This document shows positions 27,482-38,800 of a stretch of 64,000 bases of DNA, in pieces. Both the position numbers and the translations under genes were made by a program. Numbering within the stretch: position 1 is the first letter of the stretch; each line of letters opens with the position of its first letter. The notes below the pieces were generated by a model. That model made no database searches, was not told where the DNA came from, and saw nothing but the letters and a program-made list of their open reading frames with translations. Source of the stretch: JALZVT01 sp039029135 (GTDB lineage: Bacteria; Pseudomonadota; Gammaproteobacteria; Pseudomonadales; Azotimanducaceae); NCBI GenBank assembly GCA_039029135.1, contig JBCCGT010000001.1:496001-560000 (forward strand). The letters are read 5' to 3'.

Positions 27482-29370
27482 CGCGCGGCCAGCCTCGGCA
27501 GCAGGTAGGCGTCGATGACTTCTTTCGCGACCGGCGCCGCGACCGAACTGCCGCCGCCGCCGTTCTCGACCAGCACAGACAGGGCGATGCGCGGCGCATC
27601 GGCCGGTGCGAAGGCGATGAACCATGCGTGCTTGCGCTGGTACTCGGTCAGCTCCTCTTCGCTATATTCCTCACCCTGGCGAATCTCGACCACCTGCGCG
27701 GTGCCGGACTTGCCCGCCATCCGATAGCCGATGTCCCGGCCGATATAGGCGAAAGCCGTGCCGCTCTGCTGAAAGCCCTTATTGCCGCGGTGCACGACGT
27801 CCTCCATCGCGTCGACCAGCGCCTCCCAGTCGTAGTGCGACGGTCCGCCGATGTACTCGGCCTGCGCCTCGCCATCGAACTCGTCCAGCGGCTTATCGCT
27901 GGACAGCAGCATGCGCGGCCGCACCTTGACGCCGCGGCTGGCGATGATGCTCGCCACGGTCGCGAGCTGCAGGGGCGTCACCAGCAGGTCGCCCTGACCG
28001 ATGCTCATGTTCACCGTGTCGCCCGGAAACCAGGTCTCGCCCTTGTAACCCTGCTTCCAGACCGGCGTCGGCAACAGACCCGGCCGCGCGTCGGCAATAT
28101 CGACCGCGAGGTTGGCGCCGAAGCCAAAGCTGGCGGCGAAGCCGGTCAGCGTCTCGATTTCCATGCGCGTGGACAAATCGTAGAAATAGACGTTGGAGGA
28201 GCGATAGATCGCGCGCCGCAGGTCGACCCTGCCCTGACCGCCGGAGTCGTTCTTGCGCCAGCTCCAATCTCGATAAATGCGCTCCTGGCCCGGCAGTTTA
28301 AAGAAGCCTTTGTCCTCGATCGTCTCGCCCCAGCTAGTCGCCCGGCTCGCGAGCGCGGCCAGCGCGACGATCGGCTTGAACGTGGAACCCGGCGCGTACT
28401 GGCCGTGGGTCGCCCGGTTGAACAGCGGCGTGTCGCGCGCCGTCGACAGATCCCTGAACTGCTGGGTATCGATGCCGCTGATGAACAGGTTGGGGTCGTA
28501 GGACGGGTTGCTGACCATCGCGAGCAGGCCGCCGCTGCGCGGGTCAATGGCAACGATCGCCCCGCGACGCTCGCCGAGCGCCGCGTGCGCGGCGATCTGC
28601 AGACGACTGTCGAGCTGCAGCGTCACGTTGCTGCCGGCGGTCGGCGGGTGGGTGCGCAGCACCTGGCGGATGCGCCCGCGCGCATCGATCTCAACCAGCT
28701 CGCGGCCGACCTCGCCGTGCAGCGAACGCTCGTAGAACTGCTCCACGCCGCGCTTGCCGACAAAGGCGGTCGCGCTGTAGCTCGCCGGATCGAGCACGGC
28801 GAGATCCTCCTCCGTGATGCGGCGCACCGAGCCAACGGCGTGCGAAAACAGCTCGCCGTAGGGATAGTGGCGGACCATGCGAGTGCCGATCTCGACCCCG
28901 GGCAGGCGATGGCGGTTCACGGACAGACGCGCCACGTCGCCCTCGCTGACGTCGAGCAGCAGAGGCACCGGTTCGTAGGGGCGCAGCTTGCGGCCGAGGC
29001 GCTCGTAAAACGCGCTGATGTCATCTGCCGACACCGTCACCACGCGCCCCAGCTCGGCCAGCAGCCCGTCGAGGTTGGTGACGCGCTCGGCGACCACGTT
29101 GACCGCAAACACCGGCCGGTTCTCGGCCAGCAGCACGCCGTTGCGATCGAAGATCAGGCCACGCTGAGGCGGAATAGGCTGTAGCTGGATGCGGTTCTCA
29201 TCGGATTTGACGCTGTAGGTCTCGTACTCCCAGACCTGCAGCTGCACGAGGCGGGCGAGCAGCACAACGACGCCCACCACGGCGAAGAAGAACAGAGCCA
29301 CCGCCCGCACGGTGTAGAGCTGACGCTCGTGATCGCTGTCCTTCAGCGAATCGCCGCGAACGCTCAGCAC
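27478..29370 (-). CDS. mrdA: Penicillin-binding protein 2 (class B transpeptidase)
   Basis: The protein has 630 residues. One N-terminal membrane helix (~23-43) is followed by a dimerisation domain starting PPQRGLIFDRNG. The transpeptidase has active Ser in GSTFKP, the SSN motif in RSSNVYF and KSG in AGKSGTAQ. It crosslinks peptidoglycan in lateral wall growth with RodA. It starts with GTG 29370; rlmH lies 78 bp upstream. Confidence 0.96.
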   Translation of the reverse strand: MLSVRGDSLKDSDHERQLYTVRAVALFFFAVVGVVVLLARLVQLQVWEYETYSVKSDENRIQLQPIPPQRGLIFDRNGVLLAENRPVFAVNVVAERVTNLDGLLAELGRVVTVSADDISAFYERLGRKLRPYEPVPLLLDVSEGDVARLSVNRHRLPGVEIGTRMVRHYPYGELFSHAVGSVRRITEEDLAVLDPASYSATAFVGKRGVEQFYERSLHGEVGRELVEIDARGRIRQVLRTHPPTAGSNVTLQLDSRLQIAAHAALGERRGAIVAIDPRSGGLLAMVSNPSYDPNLFISGIDTQQFRDLSTARDTPLFNRATHGQYAPGSTFKPIVALAALASRATSWGETIEDKGFFKLPGQERIYRDWSWRKNDSGGQGRVDLRRAIYRSSNVYFYDLSTRMEIETLTGFAASFGFGANLAVDIADARPGLLPTPVWKQGYKGETWFPGDTVNMSIGQGDLLVTPLQLATVASIIASRGVKVRPRMLLSSDKPLDEFDGEAQAEYIGGPSHYDWEALVDAMEDVVHRGNKGFQQSGTAFAYIGRDIGYRMAGKSGTAQVVEIRQGEEYSEEELTEYQRKHAWFIAFAPADAPRIALSVLVENGGGGSSVAAPVAKEVIDAYLLPRLAAR

Positions 29371-29448
29371 GGCGCACTCGCCCCGCGCGCGGCCGGGAAC
29401 ATAGTGTTGAAGTTGTCACGAACTCGCATCATCTCGAGTTTGCCAGTC

Positions 29449-29910
29449 TCAGCCGCGGTGATAGGGATGATTGTTCAGCAGCGACCACGCCCGGTAGAGC
29501 TGTTCCACCGCGACGACGCGCGCCAGGCCATGGGGCAGCGTCGCACGCGACAGCGCCCAGGTATGCGAGGCGCGCTCGCGGCAGGACTCGTCGAGCCCAT
29601 CGGCGCCGCCGATCAGCAGGGCGACACGCGCGCTGTCGTCGCGCCATTCGCCCAACCGCCCGGCCAGATCCCGCGTGCTCCACTGCTGGCCGCGCTCATC
29701 GAGCGCGACCACCAGATCATCCTGACCGATGCGGCCCAGCAGCCTGTCGGCCTCGTCCTTGCGACTGCGCTCGACGGTGGCCGCGCGACCGGACTTGAGC
29801 TCCTGCAGCTCGAAGCCAAGGAGCTTCGGCAGCCGGCGCCGATACTCTTCGACGCCCGCCGCCATCCACTCGGGCAGGCGCGTGCCGACCGCGAGCAGAC
29901 GCAGTTTCAC
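29449..29910 (-). CDS. rlmH: 23S rRNA pseudouridine-1915 N3-methyltransferase RlmH
   Basis: The protein has 153 residues, a minimal SPOUT methyltransferase of the usual ~155 length. LLIGGADGLDE forms part of the knotted SAM site, and the C-terminus NNHPYHRG is the family signature. The start is GTG 29910, overlapping the rsfS stop by 4 bp. Confidence 0.96.
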   Translation of the reverse strand: MKLRLLAVGTRLPEWMAAGVEEYRRRLPKLLGFELQELKSGRAATVERSRKDEADRLLGRIGQDDLVVALDERGQQWSTRDLAGRLGEWRDDSARVALLIGGADGLDESCRERASHTWALSRATLPHGLARVVAVEQLYRAWSLLNNHPYHRG

Positions 29911-30287
29911 TGCGCGCCGTCACCGTCAGAGCTGAGATCGCCGCCGGAATCCTCGGCGGGTAGCTCGCTCCACAGGCGTTCCAGATCATAAAACTCGCGC
30001 GTCTCGGCGCGCATTACGTGCACCACCACGTCGCCGAAATCGACCAGCACCCACTCGCAGGACTCCTTGCCTTCGACGCCCAGGGGGCGCAAGCCATCGG
30101 CCTTGAGCTCCTCAACCACGTTGTCCACCAGCGCGCGCACGTGGCGGTTGGAGGTGCCGCTCGCCAACACCATCCAGTCGGTGACATCGCTCATGCCGGT
30201 GACGTCGAGGGTCTTGATGTCGCTGCCCTTCAGGTCGTCGAGGGCGTCGACGACGCGATTCAGGGTGGGCGCTGGGGATGCAGTCAA
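29907..30287 (-). CDS. rsfS: Ribosome silencing factor RsfS
   Basis: The protein has 126 residues. It binds uL14 and blocks subunit joining when nutrients are low. Family segments: GSDIKTLDVTGMS, DWMVLASGTSNRHVRAL, and WVLVDFGDVVVHVM. An acidic Ser/Asp/Gly tail extends the end. The start is TTG 30287 behind AGGAG (8-bp spacing). Confidence 0.95.
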   Translation of the reverse strand: MTASPAPTLNRVVDALDDLKGSDIKTLDVTGMSDVTDWMVLASGTSNRHVRALVDNVVEELKADGLRPLGVEGKESCEWVLVDFGDVVVHVMRAETREFYDLERLWSELPAEDSGGDLSSDGDGAQ

Positions 30288-30405
30288 GCCGTGGGCTCCT
30301 TGTTGTTCGCCGTTCGCGTGTATTGCCTATCGAATGGGTCGTTTGTCGTTTCTGTGCGGCGTCGCTGCCATCGATGTTGCAGTCTGTCCGACACCTCTAG
30401 CGCGG

Positions 30406-31107
30406 TCAGCCGGAGGCGTCCCGGTACAGCCCTGCGCTACGAATATAGTCCGCCACCGCCGCGGGCACATCTGCAAGTGCGGCCTGCCGATCGGCCCCGA
30501 GCGCTCGACGGATGGCGCTTGACGACACGTCCGGCATGGGCGCGTCGAGCAGCACGATCCGGCCGCCGGCGCCCCGGGGTCTTGGCAGCGACGCAGTCGG
30601 TCGGAACACCCGTCGCTCCAGCACCTGGCTGATGGGCGGCAGCAGCGCATCCAGCCGGTAGCCCGGGCGCCGCAGCACCACCAGGTGGCAAAGCTGCACA
30701 ATGCGCCACCAGCGATACCAGCTGGCGAGCGTCAGCAGACTATCCATGCCGATCAGGAAGTAAAGAGGCACATCGGGTGTCTGCAGCCGCAGAGCCCGCA
30801 GCGTGTCGACCGTGTAGGACGGCCGCGCCGCGGCCACGTCCGCCGCGTCCCCGTCGAGCTGCGCCAGCTCGCGCCTGACCTCGGTGTCGTCCGCCACCAG
30901 CCGGGCGTCGGCGGCGCACGCCAGCCGCAGCATGGCCCAGCGATGCACGACGGGCACCAGCTGCCGATGCGGCGGGCGGGCGGACAGCACCAAGTGCACC
31001 CGCTCGATGCCCAGCACAGTCGCCGCGGTGGTCGCCACCTCGACGTGTCCGCGATGAACCGGGTTGAAGGTACCGCCGTATAGGATGCGCCCGCGGTCGT
31101 CGCCCAA
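30406..31107 (-). CDS. nadD: Nicotinate-nucleotide adenylyltransferase
   Basis: The protein has 233 residues. It makes NaAD from NaMN and ATP in NAD synthesis. ILYGGTFNPVHRGHVEVA carries the nucleotidyltransferase HxGH, and SSSAIRRAL is the family ISSTxIR element. The start appears to be TTG 31107, just 6 bp after the stop of the LON-domain gene. holA and lptE, its common upstream neighbours, are not here. Confidence 0.94.
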   Translation of the reverse strand: MGDDRGRILYGGTFNPVHRGHVEVATTAATVLGIERVHLVLSARPPHRQLVPVVHRWAMLRLACAADARLVADDTEVRRELAQLDGDAADVAAARPSYTVDTLRALRLQTPDVPLYFLIGMDSLLTLASWYRWWRIVQLCHLVVLRRPGYRLDALLPPISQVLERRVFRPTASLPRPRGAGGRIVLLDAPMPDVSSSAIRRALGADRQAALADVPAAVADYIRSAGLYRDASG

Positions 31108-31113
31108 TGCCCG

Positions 31114-31758
31114 CTAACCCTTCAGCTTGCCGACGATGCGCACCAGTTCAACCAGGCGCTCGCGCGGCATCTGCATCTGCAGCAGGCTCTGTTTGATCTC
31201 CGCCTCGATCGGCAGCAGCTCGGCGAGGCGCCAGCCCACCGACCGGGCATCGTCGAAGTCGATGGACAGCGACAGCTTTTCGATCATCGGGTGCTTGACC
31301 AGCTCGCGCAGCAGCTCGACCAGTTCCACGAATCGCTCGTCGACGGGCGCTGGCTTCTCTTCCGGCAGAAACTCCACGCTGCCCAGTAGCAGGCCGTCCG
31401 TCTGCTGCCGGGTAGCCCGTACGCGCAGCTTGCGACGCCCGCGCGCGACGACCCCGAGCATGCCGTCGGACAGCGTGTTGAAGTCTTCGATGATGGCCTC
31501 GGTGCCCGTGCGGAAGATGTCGGGCTCGGCGTCTTCGCGCGTCTTGCGCACCTCCGAGCCGGTGCGCAGCAGCAGCACGCCAAAGCCGCTCTGTTCGCGC
31601 GCGCAGCGGCCGATCATATCCACATACCGAGGTTCGAAGATGCGCAGCGGCAGCTGGCCGCCGCTGAACAGCACCGTGCCGAGCGGAAACAGCGGGATCT
31701 CTGTGAGCTGCGCTGCCGCGTCGTCCTGGGTGTCGCCGCCGTTGTTGTCGTCAGTCAC
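31114..31758 (-). CDS. LON-substrate-binding-domain protein
   Basis: The protein has 214 residues. It consists of a Lon N-terminal (substrate-binding) domain alone (IPLFPLGTVLFSGGQLPLRIFEPRY, abbreviated: IPLFPLGTVLF and LRIFEPRY), with no AAA or protease part. A C-terminal helical bundle holds ELLPIEAEIKQSLLQ. Such stand-alone proteins are common in proteobacteria, with unknown role. GTG start. It is probably co-transcribed with nadD. It lies 45 bp after ssb. Confidence 0.92.
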   Translation of the reverse strand: MTDDNNGGDTQDDAAAQLTEIPLFPLGTVLFSGGQLPLRIFEPRYVDMIGRCAREQSGFGVLLLRTGSEVRKTREDAEPDIFRTGTEAIIEDFNTLSDGMLGVVARGRRKLRVRATRQQTDGLLLGSVEFLPEEKPAPVDERFVELVELLRELVKHPMIEKLSLSIDFDDARSVGWRLAELLPIEAEIKQSLLQMQMPRERLVELVRIVGKLKG

Positions 31759-31803
31759 GCCTACTGCTTAGCCGCCGCGGCCCGCGTACGAGCCGTAGCG
31801 ATC

Positions 31804-32289
31804 CTAAAAGGGAATGTCGTCGTCGAAGTCGTCATCGGCCAGAGCCGGCGCGCCGTCGGCGCTCGCCGCGCCCGAAGATGAACGCGCCGGCGGTCCCTGA
31901 TCGTACTGGGCGCCGCCGCCCATACCACCAGACATGCCGCCGCCCATGCCGCCACCGCGGCTGTCGAGCATCTGCATTTCGCGGGCGTAGACCTCGGTGC
32001 GGTACTTCTTCTGGCCGTCCGCTTCCCAGGAACTGGTCCGCAGCTGCCCCTCGATGTAGACCTTGGAGCCCTTGCGCAGATACTCGCCGCAGATCTCCGC
32101 GAGGCGATTGAAGACCACCACGTTGTGCCACTCGGTGCGCTCTTGGTTTTCGCCGCTGGTGCGATCGCGCCAGTTTTCCGTCGTGGCAACGCTGAAGTTG
32201 GTGATCGGGCTGCCGTTCTGGGAATAGCGCGTCTCGGGATCACGCCCGAGGTTGCCGATTAGGATGACTTTGTTAATGCCTCTGGCCAT
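31804..32289 (-). CDS. ssb: Single-stranded DNA-binding protein
   Basis: The protein has 161 residues. The OB fold runs MARGINKVILIGNLGRDPE through residues ~110, then a Gly/Met-rich flexible linker, and the acidic tip DDDIPF that recruits repair and replication partners. ATG 32289 follows GGAGGACAGC. It is divergent from uvrA, as in many gammaproteobacteria. I saw no LexA-type palindrome in the 267 bp between them. Confidence 0.97.
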   Translation of the reverse strand: MARGINKVILIGNLGRDPETRYSQNGSPITNFSVATTENWRDRTSGENQERTEWHNVVVFNRLAEICGEYLRKGSKVYIEGQLRTSSWEADGQKKYRTEVYAREMQMLDSRGGGMGGGMSGGMGGGAQYDQGPPARSSSGAASADGAPALADDDFDDDIPF

Positions 32290-32556
32290 GCTGTCCTCCG
32301 AGCTAAGCTGCCGTCGCCACGGGCCTGGTTCTGTCGCCAGGCTCACGTTCGCCGGGTTGTTTCGATATGGCGCCAGTGTATCTCAGCGCCAGACCGCGCG
32401 GTACGTCGAACACACCCTGACACCGTGCGAGATACACCAGCGCCGCGCCGGGGCCGGAAGCGGCGACCTCATGTCAGGAGTCGACGCAATCGACCTTGCT
32501 CGCCGCTGAGCCAGCCTTTACTTTGCTCGGTTAAGCGGGAAAAACGACGCAGGGCT

Positions 32557-35382
<2,826 letters not shown>

Positions 35383-35826
35383 GCGGGCGTTAGCGGCGGG
35401 TGCGAGACAAAGAGTCGACCTTCGCAAGCAATCGCAATTCGCCGCCGGGCATGTTAGCGCGTAAACGGTCAGGACAAGGCGGCGGGCAGAGAACGCCTGA
35501 ACGGCTGTCCAATGGAAGGCCGCCGGCTGTGCAAGGCAAATGCGTCCGAAGCAACTGGCGCTATCCACGGCAAGACCGAGCGCAACCTAGAGCCTGAAGG
35601 GTCTCCACCGGGCGAACGGTCTATTGTCGAACAATAAGTCGTTTTTGGTCAGACGAACCTGAGAGGACACAGCAATAAGCTGCAGTGCGAAGCAGAGATC
35701 ACGCATCTGGGGAGACTGCAAGGCTAACTGCGCTGGTTGAGCGAATTCTCGTCAACGACGCGTACGCGCCTTGTACCTGTCCCGACGCCTCCGCCAGCAC
35801 GGGGGCGATCCGGAGTCAAAAGGATC
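35383..35826. other. Intergenic region before the giant membrane protein
   Basis: These 444 bp show no convincing gene. They hold an AT-rich perfect inverted repeat at 35622-35636, listed separately, and an AAGG ribosome site just ahead of 35827. Base composition shifts by eye to lower GC from about 35.6 kb onward. Confidence 0.5.
35622..35636. promoter_or_regulatory. Perfect 6-bp inverted repeat, candidate operator
   Basis: TATTGT-CGA-ACAATA is a perfect palindrome in an otherwise GC-rich region, about 190 bp upstream of the start at 35827. The shape fits a dimeric regulator site. No regulator is known. Confidence 0.3.
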
Positions 35827-38800
35827 ATGACGAAGCCTGCCGCAACGTCCACAGACTCTGTCGTTCGCAAGCCTGGCAGACCGCAATGGAGCTGGCTGCG
35901 AGCCGCACTGTTCAACGTGGTGCTCGTTGCCGCACCGATCGCGCTCTATTTCGCGTATTACGTCGAATCACGGGTCAATCAGACCACGATTGCGAATTTT
36001 CGCGCGCTCGACAGCGCCGCCGTGCGTACAACCGAAGTGCTTCATAATGTGCAACGGATCGCGCAGTACGTGCCCGCAGCGATTTCACCGGAGCTGCTCG
36101 AATCCGCCAGCAATGATTCCCGCGCATCGAATCTCACAAAGTGTGAGGTGACGAATGTGCTGAACAGCCCTGGCATGGAGCAGATTAAGAAAGTCACGAA
36201 AGCCTACTTCAAAGACATGGCTGCGACGCCGTCTGCCGTTCACTTCTCCGTTGAACCGCTTGAGCTACTGGACCATAAGAAACACGCGCAAAGCAGGGAA
36301 CAGTCCGCCGCCGCGCAAACAGACCTGCCAAGAGAAAGATGCAGCAACGATGCACGTTCAAGTTTGGTTGCCGCTCTCAAAGCGATTTCCGACAGGAAAC
36401 ACGGTTGCGGGCCTGACCAACGCGGTGTCGAAAGCAATCTCGTCTATCTCGAGAATGGACCCAGCATCGAAGTTCGCGATTGCCGACCTTTTTCCATCCG
36501 CTCACGACAGCTCTCTCGGGCACTCCGCGACGAAGGCGTACGTGGGGCCCTCGACGAATTCGGTGTGCGCATCCTCGCGCCGCTTGAAGAGATCGTTCAC
36601 AACACGTCGCGGACGGTCGCCGAGCGATTCGATCAGTTTCTTATCTCAGACGCGTCCGGACGTGTTTTGCACTCAATCTCGCACGGCGACCTACCGCTGC
36701 GCACGTCAAACGCGACGGGCGGCTACAGCGACAAGCGAGTCCGACTCGATTTCGTCAATCAACTGGACCTGAAGGCATTGCTCAGGGCAAGGGAAGATGC
36801 CCAAGAACAAGGCATATCAGGAGGGTCTGAAGAACAAGGAGAGACTAATCAGGACGGCCATTGGGGCGTTCACAGCCGCATAGAACCACTGCAAATCGGC
36901 GGCATGGCGTTCAAGGCGTTTATGCACCCATTCCATGTCGATGGCCTTCATCATCCACGAGCGGATTCGGAAACCAAAAACACCGGCACTACCCTATACA
37001 TGATCGGCATAGCCAGCGTAGAGCAGCTCAGCAGCGCTACACTGCGTCTGCGTACAGCGCACGTTACTGATGCACTGCTGATCACGGGAATCCTGCTCGC
37101 ATCCTTCGCCACGATCTGGCTTTGGACCAGCGGCACAAGGGTGCTGCTTCGATACCGGCACTTTCTTCTCTTGCTCATCAGCGGCTCGGTCGTCGCGCTG
37201 CTGACCACCCTGCTTCTCTGCACGCTATGGATTCGCACGAACGACAGCATCGGCTTCGATCAGGCGCTGCGCAAGGTGTCACAGCGCACGCAGGAGAACT
37301 TCGGGGTTGAGTTGATGAACCGCATCGACGCATTGACCGAACAGTCGCGCAAGTTGCTGAATGGCCATCGTCCTCTTGCATATGAGGTGGCCAAGGGCGG
37401 CGGCTCAGCCCAGGAAAAGCGCGAACTCGAAGACTACTATCACTGCGGGCCCGGCGTGCCAGAAAGATCGCATCAGACCGGGCAGCCAGTCCCTTCTGGA
37501 AAGGCTGACCAGGAGCCGACACCAGATTTCGAACTCGTCTTTCTGATGGATAGCGATGGCTGGCAGTGGAAGTGTCAATCGCGTCGCTTCTTCCAATCGC
37601 CACCTATCAAACTCGATTTTCGCGAGTACTTTCGCCGACCACTGGAAAATCGTCTGTGGCGCGTCAAGTTAGCCACCGGGCGCAAAAGAGCGGGGAAATG
37701 GGAACAGTCGCTGTTTCTCGATCGCATCACCTCAGTGCTCAACGGTACGATCGAGACGGTTTTGACGAGCAGCCCAAAAGCTCTGTGCGCCCCCGATGCA
37801 CAAGGAGAGTGCAGCCAACCCAGTGATTCTTCAAACACCGAAGAGCCAGAGCAAGACGGTACGCGCCCAGAACTTTCCGCAGCGGTAATGCTCGGACCTT
37901 TCCAGTCACTGGAATCACCGGTTCTGCCGCCCCAGCTCGGGTTCGCCGTAGTAGAAAATTCAAGCGGAAAAACCTTGTTCCACTCCAGTCTCGAACGAGC
38001 ACTGACCACGAATTTCGTAAGCGAGTCAAACGCCGACGCAACGCTGTTGGCTTACATGGACTCAGGCGAGAGCGGGTTTGTCGAGCTCGTGCACGACGGC
38101 ACGCCCATGCTTGCCTATGTCTCGAGGTTAGCCCACGGCATACCTTGGACTCTGGTGACATTTCGCTCGCATACTGCGGAAGACACGGTGAGCGCCATCG
38201 TGCTTGCGAGCAGCACGTTCGTATCGCTGCCGATTCTGTCGATATTCGCGCTGCTCGGGTTAGGCTGGCTGTACATCACCGCCAGAGGCCTGGACAATCG
38301 AAATGCGGTCACTCGCCTGACCACCTTGACCCGCTCGTGGCATTGGTTGCTCGGCGGCAGTATCGCTGCAACGGTCGGCTATCTTGTGCTACCCCGATAC
38401 GCCATCGGTATTGCAGGCGCCATAGCGCTGTACGCCGTGGCAACGCCCGCTTTCCTCATGTGGCGCGACCGGCATGCCCCTCAGCCCGAAAACGAGCGCA
38501 GCGTACGCAAACTCTCAATCGTATTGCCGTTGCTTATTCTGAATCTGGCCGTGCTGCCGACAATCGGCGTGTTTATGCACAACCGTGCCGAAACCAGTGC
38601 AGGCTTCAGAAATCTTGCGAAAGCCAGACTTGTCGAGCAACTCAGCGCAAACTGCAAGCGCCAGGCCGAGCGCGGCAAGCGATACCTAGTATCAACGGGA
38701 CCCGAGAAAAGAGAGCAACAGAATGACCTCTTTACAAGCGGCTGGACGCTTCGAAATCAAGAAGCACAAGCCGGCAGCACGAAGGATCCAGATCTCGGGC

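Noticed and set aside
25320..27599. Apparent RodA-region/MltB fusion frame
   Set aside because: The upstream half is the out-of-phase shadow of rodA. MltB has its own leader and a ribosome site at 26300.
27628..29184. 518-codon plus-strand open frame opposite mrdA
   Set aside because: It lies wholly antisense to PBP2, which has intact STFK, SSN and KSG motifs; no recognisable protein features.
32290..32556. LexA box between ssb and uvrA
   Set aside because: I looked for the usual SOS palindromes and found none convincing; lineage-specific LexA sites cannot be excluded.
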